DNA of 64,000 nucleotides from Skeletonema tropicum (GCA_037178625.1 CM074134.1:1116001-1180000), one strand, 5' to 3'; counted from the stretch's first letter, positions 33,516 to 44,841 are shown. Notes: generated by a model from the letters alone, not told the origin. Translations and numbers: made by a program.

Positions 33516-34053
33516 GAGTTCGTCATCTGTTCAGTTAGAAGACCATCAGGAATTACCTGTGGACCTGGTTTCGTAGTGTTTTTGTGCATGCCTCCCCTCT
33601 CCTCATACTTCCTGATGTGTCAACAACTCTATTCTGTACAGGTCCGCTCGCTTGCGCAATGGGACCATTGTTTCACTTCTTTAATAGTGCTTTTTGCTTG
33701 GACCTGCTATACACTACCATTGTCAATTCCATTTGAGTGCATAGATATATTATCTGTTACTGTGGTAGTAGGAAAAATCAATAGATGATATTCAAGCTAG
33801 ATAGAGTGTTTTTATTTGGCCCATAGTTTCTCAGTGTTATTTCATATGTAAGTGCCAACAATATCAGCTGAGGCACCTCAAATTTCATACGAGCTGGATG
33901 AGTACTGTTGTGCACGAGCAAGAACACCACAAACCGCAAAGGATGTTTGCCCTCTATTTTTTGCTCAAAACTAGAAATTTCCTGCTCTATCCAATTCAAT
34001 AAAATTCATGCGATTGTCACAGATGATGGAGTTCTCTGATCACCATGACAATG
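33516..34053. other. Intergenic, nothing recognised
   Basis: No gene, repeat or RNA signature seen. Short ORFs on both strands lack codon character. Confidence 0.4.
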
Positions 34054-34398
34054 CTATCTAGCTGGACCCTTATTTTTATCTGAATCGCTTTCGCTCCGTT
34101 GCATCCCTTGAACACTCCTCTCGTGATAATTATCCATTGCAGCTCCTAACTTGCCCCCCTTCATCTTATCTTGAACCCCACCCTGATACAGCATATAATT
34201 GCTTAGAGCACGGACAGCATTCGCTTTTAGTGCTTCAATCTTTGCTGGATCCTCTTCATTTCGTGACTTTTCAAACTCGGCTCGGACTGTTGTCCGTAAA
34301 GCAATCGATTTGGGTGATGTGCCCGGAGCTATGTGGTTTAAGAGACGCAGTAAGTCTCGATAGAGTTGGATAGAGGTTCTTTGCGTCGGTGCTGACAT
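34054..34398 (-). CDS. LYR-motif mitochondrial assembly factor
   Basis: 114 aa. The N-terminal SIQLYRDLLRLLNHI contains the LYR motif, followed by a helical region (LRTTVRAEFEKSR, ALKANAVRALSNYMLYQGG) as in Complex1_LYR proteins. The family serves as acyl-carrier-protein-bound assembly factors for complex I, complex V or Fe-S delivery in the mitochondrial matrix. The size fits a single LYRM-type subunit; I cannot assign the exact paralogue (an FMC1-like role is one option). It is divergent from the first SthA-like gene across 368 bp. Confidence 0.75.
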   Translation of the reverse strand: MSAPTQRTSIQLYRDLLRLLNHIAPGTSPKSIALRTTVRAEFEKSRNEEDPAKIEALKANAVRALSNYMLYQGGVQDKMKGGKLGAAMDNYHERSVQGMQRSESDSDKNKGPAR

Positions 34399-34766
34399 GA
34401 TGTAATAATGGATTGTAACACAGGTATATCATCTACTCAACACCGCCGTTCTTCTGCAGAAATTCAAAGACTTATCATTAGTTTGCTTTGGCTTGGCTTT
34501 GGTTAGCTTGATGGAATAGCCCGGTTTGTATTGGGTCTCTAGAGAGAGGTGTTTGGGTTGTTGGTTTTTTTGTTGTGCAAGCAGGGCCCGAAGTCGGGCC
34601 CGTTGAATCCGGTACTAATGTGCCGCAGTGGTACCTGGACACGAAAAGACACTTCAGTCCCAGACGATGCAGGAGCGGTAACGAGTTGTAACAAGTAAGT
34701 ACGTGTTCATTCACCCAGATCTTTTCTTTCTTTTCACTCAGCTAAAAACTGAAGAGTAACAATAAA

Positions 34767-36848
34767 ATGAAGATCTCCGCAGCAGTAGCCGCTCTCCTTT
34801 CATTGGCACTTCCCACCGCCACAGCATGGACCGTCTCAAGGCACAACTCGGCGGTGACATCAAGATCGTCTTACATGTCCATCCGCTCACCTTCTCTTTT
34901 GCATTCAACCACTGTCAAAGACGCAGCCATCGAAGAAGTTGAAGCCGCTAAAGCCGCTCCTGCATCCACAGATCCTGAAGTGTTTGGTACAGTTTCATCA
35001 TCCAAACTCAACAAGCTTTACGATCTTGTCGTCATCGGAGGAGGACCAGCTGGTGTTGCAGGCGCAATCAAGGCCGCACAGATGGGACGTCGTGCTATCG
35101 TAATCGACAAGCCTAAATTTGACGCAGGTGTTCTTCCCAATGGACTTGATTTGTTCTTCGGCGGACCCACTGGATTATTCTCCAAGGCGCTACGTGATCT
35201 TGCGAAGACCACTAATGTTGCTGCAATGAGAGCACAGCATATGGATAGCGATGTTATTTGGAAGCAAATTACCAACGGTATTGTGAAGTTGGCCATGAGA
35301 AACTCAGAGGGGCAATGCCGCACTTTGGCCAGATATGGAATCGACTACTTGCAAGGCAGTGCCATGCTCCTTGGGGAAGATGACGAAGCAAACAAGGCAG
35401 CAGAGAAGAAATTTGAAAATGATATGGATAGTCCCGAAGATGGATTGAGGTCTGTTAAAATATGCGATGCAAAAACAATCGACGACGATGGTAATTTAGT
35501 GGATTCTGAAGTAACTGTTACTGGAACAAAAGTTCTTGTTTGTACTGGATCAAAGTCTGTACGCCTTCGTGGCATTCCATTTGAGGAGGGCCACCGTATC
35601 TTCGACTCTGACACTATCAACCTCCTCGGATACTTTCCCCGTTCAGTGACTATTTCTGGTCTTGGTATTATCGGTATTGAGTTTGCCAATATCTTCAACG
35701 CTCTTGGTGTCAAAGATGTGAACATCCTTGTTCGTGGTGATGTTGAGAGATCCACAAAGAAGTTGGGCATGGATATGGATGTTGCCAATGAACTCATGAG
35801 ATTGCTGAAAGAGTCTGGAGTGAAGGTGATTGAGGGCACAACTGTCAATGAGTTCACCTATGTGCCTCCTCCAGGAGCTGACGATGAATACATCGAAATG
35901 GAGTTGAATGATGGAAGCACTATGCAAACAGATCTCTTCTTTGCCGCCACTGGTCGTTACGCCGTTGGTAAGAACGAGGAGACTGGTCTCGAATCGGCCG
36001 GAGTTGAAGTAGCTGATCGTGGTATGGTAGGCTTTGACAAGAAGACTCTTGCCACATCGAGCAAGAATGTATACGCCGCCGGTGATGTGATCGGGCGACC
36101 TGCCCTTGCATCTACTAGTAAGGAACAAGCCCAACGTGCAGTGTCTGCCATGTTCAGCGAAGGTGATGATGATGTGACAAAGGATGCTAACCACGATGAT
36201 CCCTTGTCGATTGGAGTATGGACCATCCCTGAGATGGGATACTTCGGTTTGACCAAGGAGCAGGCAGAGAAGGAGGGCTACAGTGTTGTGGAAGGAACAG
36301 CTCGCTTCGACGAATGTTTGCGTGGTCGTGTGTTCGCTCCGGACGGTTTGTGCAAGCTTGTAGTAGATGAGAAAACAGGCACTGTGTTAGGATGTCATCT
36401 GATCGGTAAAGAGGCTGCTGAGATGGTGCACTATGGTATGGCTCTTGTCAAGGCTGGCACTTCGATCTTTGACATCCTTCAGACTGTGTATACCGCTGTT
36501 ACGTTCCACGAACTGTTCAAGGAGGCAGCGCTTGATGCCAACAGCAAGCTAGATTTTGGTGTAGAGTGGCAAGAGATTTTTGCCATCTTACAGGCTGAAT
36601 GTGACGTCGAATTCTCAGAGGAGTATCTTCGCGAGAAATTCGACTCAATTGACGAGGATGGCTCTGGAGAGTTGGATGAAGAAGAGATGCGTGCCTTGTT
36701 TGAATCTATGGGTCGCACTGTCAGCAAACGTATCATTGCCAACATCATGAGATTGAGTGACACAGATGGAAACGGGACAATTGACTTTGGAGAGTTCAAG
36801 GCTATCTTTGACAAGATTGGGTGCCCAAGAGAGGAAGTGGAAGCCTAA
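34767..36848 (+). CDS. Plastid SthA-like pyridine nucleotide oxidoreductase with two EF-hands, copy 1
   Basis: 693 aa, no intron. The leader ends LPTATAWT, a plastid-type A-W junction. The FAD-binding Rossmann motif VVIGGGPAGVAGAIKAAQMG is followed by FGGPTGLFSKALRDLAK where disulfide reductases carry the redox CxxxxC. No such cysteine pair exists here, as in soluble transhydrogenase (SthA). The NAD(P) domain (SGLGIIGIEFANIF), AAGDVIGRPALAS and the dimerisation domain (GVWTIPEMGYFGLT, LGCHLIGKEAAEMVHYG) match SthA. The C-terminus adds two canonical EF-hand loops at about 629-640 (DEDGSGELDEEE) and 665-676 (DTDGNGTIDFGE). Inferred role: calcium-responsive NADH/NADPH exchange in the plastid. 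It is tail to tail with copy 2. Confidence 0.8.
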   Translation: MKISAAVAALLSLALPTATAWTVSRHNSAVTSRSSYMSIRSPSLLHSTTVKDAAIEEVEAAKAAPASTDPEVFGTVSSSKLNKLYDLVVIGGGPAGVAGAIKAAQMGRRAIVIDKPKFDAGVLPNGLDLFFGGPTGLFSKALRDLAKTTNVAAMRAQHMDSDVIWKQITNGIVKLAMRNSEGQCRTLARYGIDYLQGSAMLLGEDDEANKAAEKKFENDMDSPEDGLRSVKICDAKTIDDDGNLVDSEVTVTGTKVLVCTGSKSVRLRGIPFEEGHRIFDSDTINLLGYFPRSVTISGLGIIGIEFANIFNALGVKDVNILVRGDVERSTKKLGMDMDVANELMRLLKESGVKVIEGTTVNEFTYVPPPGADDEYIEMELNDGSTMQTDLFFAATGRYAVGKNEETGLESAGVEVADRGMVGFDKKTLATSSKNVYAAGDVIGRPALASTSKEQAQRAVSAMFSEGDDDVTKDANHDDPLSIGVWTIPEMGYFGLTKEQAEKEGYSVVEGTARFDECLRGRVFAPDGLCKLVVDEKTGTVLGCHLIGKEAAEMVHYGMALVKAGTSIFDILQTVYTAVTFHELFKEAALDANSKLDFGVEWQEIFAILQAECDVEFSEEYLREKFDSIDEDGSGELDEEEMRALFESMGRTVSKRIIANIMRLSDTDGNGTIDFGEFKAIFDKIGCPREEVEA

Positions 36849-37477
36849 TTGCTTTTGTCTACTTACATACTTACTCATTTGATTTGGCTATAGAGCGTTC
36901 AATAGGAACAGCCAATGACTTAAAAGCCAACTCATTGTACATGCACTTTTTGTATGATAGAATATTCAATTGTTCTTAGTATCTGTACGAGTGAGTGTAT
37001 CCGTATCCAGTGATGGTAATACAGGCATGTTACATACCAGTGGGTCTTAGTATATACTTGTTTTTATATGTGATCAATGAGGCTGTTGACCCATTCACGA
37101 TGGTTGCGATCTTAATTATGTTGATGCCAGATGCAACCAACTCAGAAATGAGATTGATAGACAGCATGTATCAGCAATCCTGCAAGCAACCACCAATTTA
37201 AGTACAGAGGATTGACCTCATTACCGCGGGCACGCCCAGTAAGTGGGCTAAGCAGTCTCTTTGCGGTTAGGGTCAATAATCAAGTGACGAACTTTCTCAG
37301 CAATGCCAATAATTTGTGAATAAGTACTCAACTTACGATAATAATATGATTACGATAGTGGAAAACTGACTTCCTCGGATCAAATGCATTCTTTTTCAGG
37401 TAAAAATAATATTTGACAATGGTTGGCTTTCAAGGCATTTTCATGTGCTATTCTAAACCTTTGTATTTTTGCAGCAG
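36849..37477. other. Spacer between inverted gene copies
   Basis: About 630 bp of AT-rich DNA separates the two convergent 3' ends. No gene or hairpin-forming repeat beyond the flanking coding arms was recognised. Confidence 0.4.
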
Positions 37478-39547
37478 TTATTCTTCCACTTCCTCTTCCT
37501 CTCTTGGGCACCCAATCTTGTCAAAGATAGCCTTGAACTCTCCAAAGTCAATTGTCCCGTTTCCATCTGTGTCACTCAATCTCATGATGTTGGCAATGAT
37601 ACGTTTGCTGACAGTGCGACCCATAGATTCAAACAAGGCACGCATCTCTTCTTCATCCAACTCCCCAGAGCCATCCTCGTCAATAGAGTCGAATTTCTCG
37701 CGAAGATACTCCTCTGAGAATTCGACGTCACATTCAGCCTGTAAGATGGCAAAAATCTCTTGCCACTCTACACCAAAATCTAGCTTGCTGTTGGCATCAA
37801 GCGCTGCCTCCTTGAACAGTTCGTGGAACGTAACAGCGGTATACACAGTCTGAAGGATGTCAAAGATCGAAGTGCCAGCCTTGACAAGAGCCATACCATA
37901 GTGCACCATCTCAGCAGCCTCTTTACCGATCAGATGACATCCTAACACAGTGCCTGTTTTCTCATCTACTACAAGCTTGCACAAACCGTCCGGAGCGAAC
38001 ACACGACCACGCAAACATTCGTCGAAGCGAGCTGTTCCTTCCACAACACTGTAGCCCTCCTTCTCTGCCTGCTCCTTGGTCAAACCGAAGTATCCCATCT
38101 CAGGGATGGTCCATACTCCAATCGACAAGGGATCATCGTGGTTAGCATCCTTTGTCACATCATCATCACCTTCGCTGAACATGGAAGACACTGCACGTTG
38201 GGCTTGTTCCTTACTAGTAGATGCAAGGGCAGGTCGCCCGATCACATCACCGGCGGCGTATACATTCTTGCTCGATGTAGCAAGAGTCTTCTTGTCAAAG
38301 CCTACCATACCACGATCAGCTACTTCAACTCCGGCCGATTCGAGACCAGTCTCCTCGTTCTTACCAACGGCGTAACGACCAGTGGCGGCAAAGAAGAGAT
38401 CTGTTTGCATAGTGCTTCCATCATTCAACTCCATTTCGATGTATTCATCGTCAGCTCCTGGAGGAGGCACATAGGTGAACTCATTGACAGTTGTGCCCTC
38501 AATCACCTTCACTCCAGACTCTTTCAGCAATCTCATGAGTTCATTGGCAACATCCATGTCCATACCCAACTTCTTTGCGGATGTCTCAACATCACCACGA
38601 ACAAGGATGTTCACATCTTCGACACCGAGAGCGTTGAAGATATTGGCAAACTCAATACCGATAATACCAAGACCAGAAATAGTCACTGAACGGGGAAAAT
38701 ATCCGAGGAGGTTGATAGTGTCAGAGTCGAAGATACGGTGGCTCTCCTCAAATGGAATGCCACGAAGGCGTACAGACTTGGATCCCGTACAAACGAGGAC
38801 TTTCGTTCCAGTGACAGTTACTTCAGCATTATCAACAAATCCTACATAATCATCAAGAACGCCTGTATTTGTCACCTTCACTGACCTCAATCCATCTTCG
38901 GGACTATCCATATCCTTCGCAAAATTCTTCTCTGCAACAACATTAGCGGGGTCGTCTTCCCCAAGGAGCATAGCACTGCCTTGCAAGTAATCTACTCCAT
39001 ATCTCGCCAAAGTGCGGCATTGTCCCTCTGAGTTTCTCATGGCCAACTTCACAATACCGTTGGTAATTTGCTTCCAAATAACGTCACTTTCCATTTCTTG
39101 TGCTCTAAGTGCGCCAACATTAGTGGTCTTTGCAAGATCACGTAGCGCCTTGGAGAATAATCCAGTGGGTCCGCCAAAGAACAAATCAAGTCCATTGGGA
39201 AGCACTCCTGCGTCAAACTTGGGCTTGTCGATTACGATAGCACGACGTCCCATCTGTGCTGCCTTGATAGCACCTGCAACACCGGCTGGTCCTCCTCCGA
39301 TGACGACAAGATCGTAAAGCTTACTCAACTTGCTTGTGTTTACAACTCCAAATTCACGTGCTCCAGTGTCAGGTGCGGCTGCAACTTCTTCAATTGCTGC
39401 ATCCTTAACGGTGGTGGATTGCAGAAGAGAAGGTGAGCGGATGGACATGTAAGACGATCGGATAATGGATGTTGGGACGGAAGTCCATGCTGTGGCAGTG
39501 GGGACTGCCAGTGAAAGGAGAGCGGCTGCTGCTGCGGAGATCTTCAT
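37478..39547 (-). CDS. Plastid SthA-like oxidoreductase with two EF-hands, copy 2
   Basis: 689 aa. Same architecture as copy 1: signal peptide with TATAWT, Rossmann motif, FGGPTGLFSKALRDLAK without a redox cysteine pair, NAD(P) domain, dimerisation domain and paired EF-hands. It ends REEEEVEE rather than REEVEA. The N-terminal third differs at many codons and amino acids (leader shorter; DTGAREFGVVNTSKLSK), whereas the rest is almost identical to copy 1 even at silent sites (for example one silent change around TLATSSKN, and A to S in RAVSSMF). It is divergent from the HSF gene. Both copies appear intact. Confidence 0.8.
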   Translation of the reverse strand: MKISAAAAALLSLAVPTATAWTSVPTSIIRSSYMSIRSPSLLQSTTVKDAAIEEVAAAPDTGAREFGVVNTSKLSKLYDLVVIGGGPAGVAGAIKAAQMGRRAIVIDKPKFDAGVLPNGLDLFFGGPTGLFSKALRDLAKTTNVGALRAQEMESDVIWKQITNGIVKLAMRNSEGQCRTLARYGVDYLQGSAMLLGEDDPANVVAEKNFAKDMDSPEDGLRSVKVTNTGVLDDYVGFVDNAEVTVTGTKVLVCTGSKSVRLRGIPFEESHRIFDSDTINLLGYFPRSVTISGLGIIGIEFANIFNALGVEDVNILVRGDVETSAKKLGMDMDVANELMRLLKESGVKVIEGTTVNEFTYVPPPGADDEYIEMELNDGSTMQTDLFFAATGRYAVGKNEETGLESAGVEVADRGMVGFDKKTLATSSKNVYAAGDVIGRPALASTSKEQAQRAVSSMFSEGDDDVTKDANHDDPLSIGVWTIPEMGYFGLTKEQAEKEGYSVVEGTARFDECLRGRVFAPDGLCKLVVDEKTGTVLGCHLIGKEAAEMVHYGMALVKAGTSIFDILQTVYTAVTFHELFKEAALDANSKLDFGVEWQEIFAILQAECDVEFSEEYLREKFDSIDEDGSGELDEEEMRALFESMGRTVSKRIIANIMRLSDTDGNGTIDFGEFKAIFDKIGCPREEEEVEE

Positions 39548-40098
39548 GATTATGAGCCAAAGGTATTACTGATGAGAAGGTTGATTGCTCCTATGCCAAT
39601 CAACTGTTCATAATAAGTTGCGCTAAAATGATTGTTCACACTACCTGGCGCATACTTACAATACGAGGAGTGCACACTTCTTCTAAGTACATCATCATTT
39701 GGCTCTTTGCTCGGCGAAGGCACCTTATTCAACACGTACTTTCCCAGTTATTCTTGCTTTCGCTTTACATATTCTCACTCATGTCGTAAGTAGTCGCAAG
39801 AATCATTTTCTTTCATTGAAGACACCTATCTTTCTTTACAAGAGCCCTTCTCCGCGCGCTGCGTCTGCCATTCGCCCCCCTCTCTCATGTGCGGTTGACA
39901 TCGCATTGGTGATTTGGGTACCTGAAGATTTACTACTATTTCCGACGTGCACTCCCCTACACAGAAAGATCTGCATTTTCAGGAATCAAACTGAAGGCGA
40001 ACGCAAAAAAACGAGGCCATCGCTCGTCGGTTTTCCAAAGAACATGACAGGAACCAACTACGGATCTTGCCTTGTACCACACCCTCCTAACCCAACAA

Positions 40099-42155
40099 AT
40101 GACTACTACGCGGCCAAAGTCTACCAGCCCAGTACCTTCTAGTGGAGATGGTAAAAATGGGACGCCTTCTGGATTTGTGCTCAAGTTGTACCAAATGGTC
40201 AACGGGGCTCCTGATGACATTGTTTCGGTGAGTGCACCTATTTGTTCTTTGATCTGCCTATTCTGGAAAGAAAGTGGGTTTGCTACTTTTGAGGGTTGTG
40301 CTTACATATCCCCTTCATAGGGGATCAGTGCGACTATTTGGGCCATTTCGAATGCGGTAATATATGTCTATCATTTGGAGAGATTCATAAGGTTGGAACA
40401 CATGATGTGTTGTGTCATTGTATGTTCACATCCTCATGTTCTATGGGGATCATCGATATTCAGGAGCGGGACATTATTGTCAGGGATATAAACCCTTTCT
40501 CAACATGTATGAGGGCAATAAAGAATAACTTTACTACCCAATGAGAATCTTCACAAGGAATAGACGGCCTTACACCTTTTTCTTTACATGCCCTTTTTGC
40601 CTCATAATCTCACAATTCTATTTTTCACCCTCAACGAACACAGTGGGTCCCCTCTGGCGAAGCCTTCCGTATCACAGATCTATCACGCCTAGAATCTGAT
40701 ACATTACCCTCCTACTTCCGCCACTCTCGCTTCCAAAGTCTTGTCCGTCAATTAAATTTCTACAACTTTCGTAAAATCAACCGCGAAAGAACATTCTGGG
40801 TGTATTACCATCCTCTATTCCACCGCGATCATCCTGATAAGTTGAGTCAATTGAGGAGAAGGACTTGCCCAGGCTTTGATGGAAGGAGGAATAAGGCCCC
40901 CCCGATTCCAGTTCCTCCACCTAAATATTCTTACGATGATGAATCAAACTATGAATCAAAAGAGTCCCCTGTAGCTAGTGGGGCAGGTAACAAAGTGAGT
41001 AGGTCCCCTTCTCCTTCCAGCTCCCCGATGAGTGGTCAACCAGTTGGTAATGGGTCTGTTCGTGCATCCAGACGTCTCAGTGGCTCTGCAGCAAAATCAG
41101 TTGTATCTATGCCTGAGGAAGAGGTCAGCCCTGTCACATCCAAAAAGCAGAAGACCAGCCACAAGCAATCCGTGACAGCTGTGACTCCCGCAACTGAAAC
41201 ACCTCCCTCTGCCTTCCATCGCACCATTAGCAATGTTAGTACCGAGACAATGATTGCTCCAACTGAGGAGTCTGAGAAGTACGTCGCTGACAAGCTCAAC
41301 AGTCACATTCAATCCACTTCGCTACTCGAGGGTATTGTAGATTGTGCTACAGCGAAAAGTAACTCTGATTCCGATGAGGATGAATTCCATTACTACACAT
41401 CATCTAACCGTAAAAGGGCATCCAAGGAAGAACTAGAAGAGCTACAAGATCATCGCCATGACGTGTCGGAGGTTTCTCGTCACCTGGATGAGATTTGTTA
41501 CGACTACGCTGAGAGTATCAGGCCCCGTGGCGGTCGACGTGGTGGAAGGGCGGGCACTGGCATTGGTGCAAACCCGCTGGTTCAATTTGGATTGGATAAG
41601 CCTGACAATGCATATTCTGGTACCAAGTGTGACCTTTTCACTTATGATTACGAAGAGGGCGAGTACATTGTGGAAGAAGATCATCGCCAGATAGCTAGAA
41701 AGGAAGAAGTTTACAAGCCAAAGCCCAAAAAGGTAGATACAATTAGGCCGCATTCCCCATCCCCGTGTCCTCTTCTGAATGGAAGAATTGCCCAGACCTG
41801 TCTCGACGGGTATGCACTCATGCCCAATACAACTACTCTCGAACGTACCGTTGCCTCGGCAATTCTCTCGTTCTGTCTTGCCACGCATCCTCAAGACCGC
41901 GATGCAGATATCAAGCTGAGGGTACATTTGCAAAGGGGGCCTATGCTTGCGAGAGAATTCGACAGGTACTTGATGGCATTACTGCCATCTCTTGACATTG
42001 GGCCGAAGGACCGCTTGCAGGCTTGGAGAAACTTCTCCTTGAATAAACTTCAGTACATTATCAAGGCTTTGCATGATGGCAGTTCCCCCTCTTCCATTGA
42101 ACGGCTGGCAATCAAGAAATGTGCAGAATGCTGGTTCCCGGAAGTTGCCGTCTGA
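40099..42155 (+). CDS. Heat-shock-factor-type transcription factor
   Basis: Exons 40099-40227 and 40644-42155 (416 bp phase-0 GTGAGT...CACAG intron); 546 aa; an ATG at 40072 is an alternative start. The HSF DNA-binding domain is split by the intron: FVLKLYQMVNGAPDDIVS, then WVPSGEAFRITDLSRLESDT and YFRHSRFQSLVRQLNFYNFRK, the recognition-helix signature. After the domain the protein is serine-rich and disordered, then KKQKTSHKQS, acidic stretches and a C-terminal helical region (ILSFCLATHPQDRDADIKL). HSFs are greatly expanded in diatoms; the target genes of this one cannot be told from sequence. It is nuclear by family. Confidence 0.85.
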
Positions 42156-42508
42156 CGGCCCTCCTTTGAATTGAAATAATTAAAGCCCCTCCCCTCCTTT
42201 ATGTCTATGCAGAGACGGTACACGTTGGACCGCTCATGCTTCTTTATGTTGGAGTTGGAGATAAGAATCGGATAAATGCTAAAAGTATGTTACCCCGGAC
42301 TACATTATTTTAGAGAGCTTGTTCGCGAGATGTAAACATTACATTGAATATTCCTCAATTGCAAGCATCAAACAAAATGATGTAAATAATTTTCTTCGTT
42401 TGTTAATAATTTTCATTTTAGTACAAAAATACACTGCTTGTCCCGGCTTTGAGAGGCAGAGTCCTCTCTCCAACTGTCGATTGTCGAATAAATTAAATCT
42501 TCAACCAT
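42156..42508. other. Convergent 3' intergenic region
   Basis: Between two convergent stop codons. AT-rich, nothing recognised. Confidence 0.4.
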
Positions 42509-42922
42509 TTACTCCGCTTCCTGAAGCTTCTTCCATCCACCCAACTCAACAGGGTTTTCCCCCACCCTATTCATAACTCTGTTCACGGCAGGGTTCTTCG
42601 ACTCAGGGTCGGTAGCCTTGACAACTTGATACAACGTCGCGAAAAATCCCAATCCACCCAACCACCATGCCAAACCCTCCCCTGCAGAAATGTGCTGACA
42701 GTCGAAATCTAAAGTAACCTCGGGTGCGACGCCATCATCCCAAATGGCATCATAGTGCTCCACTAATTTTTCCGATTCAACGGGGATACGTGCAAATGGG
42801 GCGAGGGGTGGGGTGGCGCCTCTCACTGCGACGGATGTGGAGTATTGCTGCTGTTTTGCTAGTGCTGCCGATGAGCGGCGAGCGAGGGATCGGGTGGCCA
42901 CTCTGGCGACGGCGGAGTTCAT
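42509..42922 (-). CDS. Small mitochondrial-type membrane protein
   Basis: 137 aa from ATG 42922 (MNSAVARVATRSLARRSSAA), a basic amphipathic presequence typical of mitochondria; an upstream in-frame ATG at 42991 is less likely. The mature part has PEVTLDFDCQHIS and one hydrophobic segment, LAWWLGGLGFFATLYQVV, then a polar tail. The layout is like single-span accessory subunits of complex I (NDUFB8-like spacing), but I cannot confirm this. Divergence from neighbours is ordinary and no intron is seen. Confidence 0.6.
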   Translation of the reverse strand: MNSAVARVATRSLARRSSAALAKQQQYSTSVAVRGATPPLAPFARIPVESEKLVEHYDAIWDDGVAPEVTLDFDCQHISAGEGLAWWLGGLGFFATLYQVVKATDPESKNPAVNRVMNRVGENPVELGGWKKLQEAE

Positions 42923-43093
42923 GGTGATTATCTTTTGTGCGAAACAGCAAACAGCGTTAGGCTTTAGGCTGCATTTTCCAGGGACTCCCATCTACTGAAT
43001 ACCAAATAAAAAAGCGTGTGTAGGAAATAATAGTCTGTGCCCTCTCTTAGCTTACGAAGGTGCCGTACTTGGGTCGATCGTAGAGAGAGCTGT

Positions 43094-44515
43094 CTATCGC
43101 CTTACAATTTCATCAAGAGCTTTCGAAAATGCTTGCCAACCCAATATATAATCTTCATCTTCAATAAATACATTAGATTTGCCAATTGACCATTCGAAAC
43201 GACAACCAAATGATGACTCATAGTCATTGATCTTGGATAGTCGCGTCAAAACTCGGATACCTGTACTTTGCTCTACTGCGAGCAAGGCCCTCTTGCAGTC
43301 ATCCAATGACGCTTTCAAATATCCATGAATCATGCTCGTTTGAGGTATTGCTGGATCAAACTGAACTATTGATTGTACAACACTATCTGCAGCCAATACA
43401 TCTATTACTCTGGCAAGCTTCCGACGCCTATCCGCAAACACATTATCTACACAATTCTTCCTGAATCCATCCCAAGAAGACACTGCATATGGCATGACTG
43501 AGTAGAGATTCCCTCCGAATCGACGAAGCCACAAACGTGCCTCGGCAATGAATTCAGAGTCCCCAAGAAGCATGGCCCCAGATACAGCCCCTACTCCTTT
43601 ATAGAATGAAATATACACCGAGTCAAAAGGCTCTGCAGTCTGGGCCAATGACTCGTGCCCATACCCTGTAGATGCCTCAAATATTCTCGCTCCGTCACAA
43701 TGAAACTTAACGCCCTTCTCTTTGCACAGTGCAGACATACCGTGAACTTCATCCCAAGGTGTCAGCTTCCCTCCAATTTCTCGATGAGGGAGTTCTAACA
43801 TGAGTGTCGATACATCATTGCAAGTGATTGATTTTTGCGTTGGATAGGTTACCAATGCATCATTATCTGGCGACAGAATATCATTTACATCTGAGAGACT
43901 CATCGGAGCCATACCAAAACACCCACACCGTTTAAAGTTGTCAACATCAAAATCCTTTGCTGCATTGCCTGTAAGTAATGCTTCCATATCGAGTAATTCC
44001 GAATATGCATCATTCTCATGCAACAGCAAGTGACTGGTTGGATGGCACGCAAATGCTCGCACGCCGCTTCTACCATTGGAAATAGGATATGATTTTGCAT
44101 GAATCATTAAAGCAATAGATTGAGCCATGCCACCACTCAAGCAAAAGACAGCGTCTTCTTTCCCAAAGCGACTAGCCACCTCGGACTCAAACTGACGTAG
44201 ATAAGATTGTTGTGGGTTTGATTGGTAATCTCCGTAAACATCAAAAGATTCGACTCCAAGTGTTTTGCATGCGTTCGAGAGCGATGCAAATGTTTCGGCT
44301 GGAGATTGCCGTATGGTATGTGTCTGCAAATCTATTACAGATTTTTCTCCGTCGTTACCATTCATTATCACATTAGTCCGCCTACTGCTACGAGGAGGAA
44401 TCTGATGAGAATGAAAGGTCCCTTGCAGCAATCCTGTAGTAGATGCGACAAGAGAGGCGGCGCCAATCAATGTTGTTGCTAGCAGGCACAAGCTCATCAA
44501 AAGGACTTTGGTCAA
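43094..44515 (-). CDS. PLP-dependent threonine-aldolase-like enzyme
   Basis: 473 aa. A hydrophobic leader (VLLMSLCLLATTLIGAASLV) suggests entry into the secretory route; no clear A-F plastid junction. The fold-type I signature includes FCLSGGMAQSIAL, LELPHREIGG, KFHCDGARIFEA and SVYISFYKGVGA, with the PLP lysine at about residue 306. These match the threonine aldolase/beta-eliminating lyase family, which cleaves beta-hydroxy amino acids. It shares a 326 bp bidirectional promoter with the protease gene. A 5' fragment of this gene is repeated at 49967-50716 as part of the duplication around the retrotransposon. Confidence 0.8.
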   Translation of the reverse strand: MTKVLLMSLCLLATTLIGAASLVASTTGLLQGTFHSHQIPPRSSRRTNVIMNGNDGEKSVIDLQTHTIRQSPAETFASLSNACKTLGVESFDVYGDYQSNPQQSYLRQFESEVASRFGKEDAVFCLSGGMAQSIALMIHAKSYPISNGRSGVRAFACHPTSHLLLHENDAYSELLDMEALLTGNAAKDFDVDNFKRCGCFGMAPMSLSDVNDILSPDNDALVTYPTQKSITCNDVSTLMLELPHREIGGKLTPWDEVHGMSALCKEKGVKFHCDGARIFEASTGYGHESLAQTAEPFDSVYISFYKGVGAVSGAMLLGDSEFIAEARLWLRRFGGNLYSVMPYAVSSWDGFRKNCVDNVFADRRRKLARVIDVLAADSVVQSIVQFDPAIPQTSMIHGYLKASLDDCKRALLAVEQSTGIRVLTRLSKINDYESSFGCRFEWSIGKSNVFIEDEDYILGWQAFSKALDEIVRR

Positions 44516-44841
44516 ATACTTACAAGATGACCTTACGGCTATATATTATTCTCCGACCCCAGCGGGAAAAGCTTCACGTACTACTCAACATACTTAGGCC
44601 ATCGACTTCTTCGTTCTTTTTGACGGCGGTGACATCACACATCACGTAAAATCGAAGACACGCGTCGAGAGGCCGCGACATAAAGGTCAGTGCAAATGGG
44701 AGTCCAACCACCTGAAACCTTCTTGTTCTGCAAGAAGCAAGAACAAAAACACAAGCATGAACCTAAAAACCAGGTGAACCTTTACCTATGTGAACCATGA
44801 CGTTCCTCTTGTGCTCATAACATAAAACAACTCGAATAATA

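Noticed and set aside
39699..40142. 147-residue plus-strand ORF upstream of the HSF domain
   Set aside because: It runs through the divergent promoter and overlaps HSF exon 1 in another frame; composition is not coding-like.
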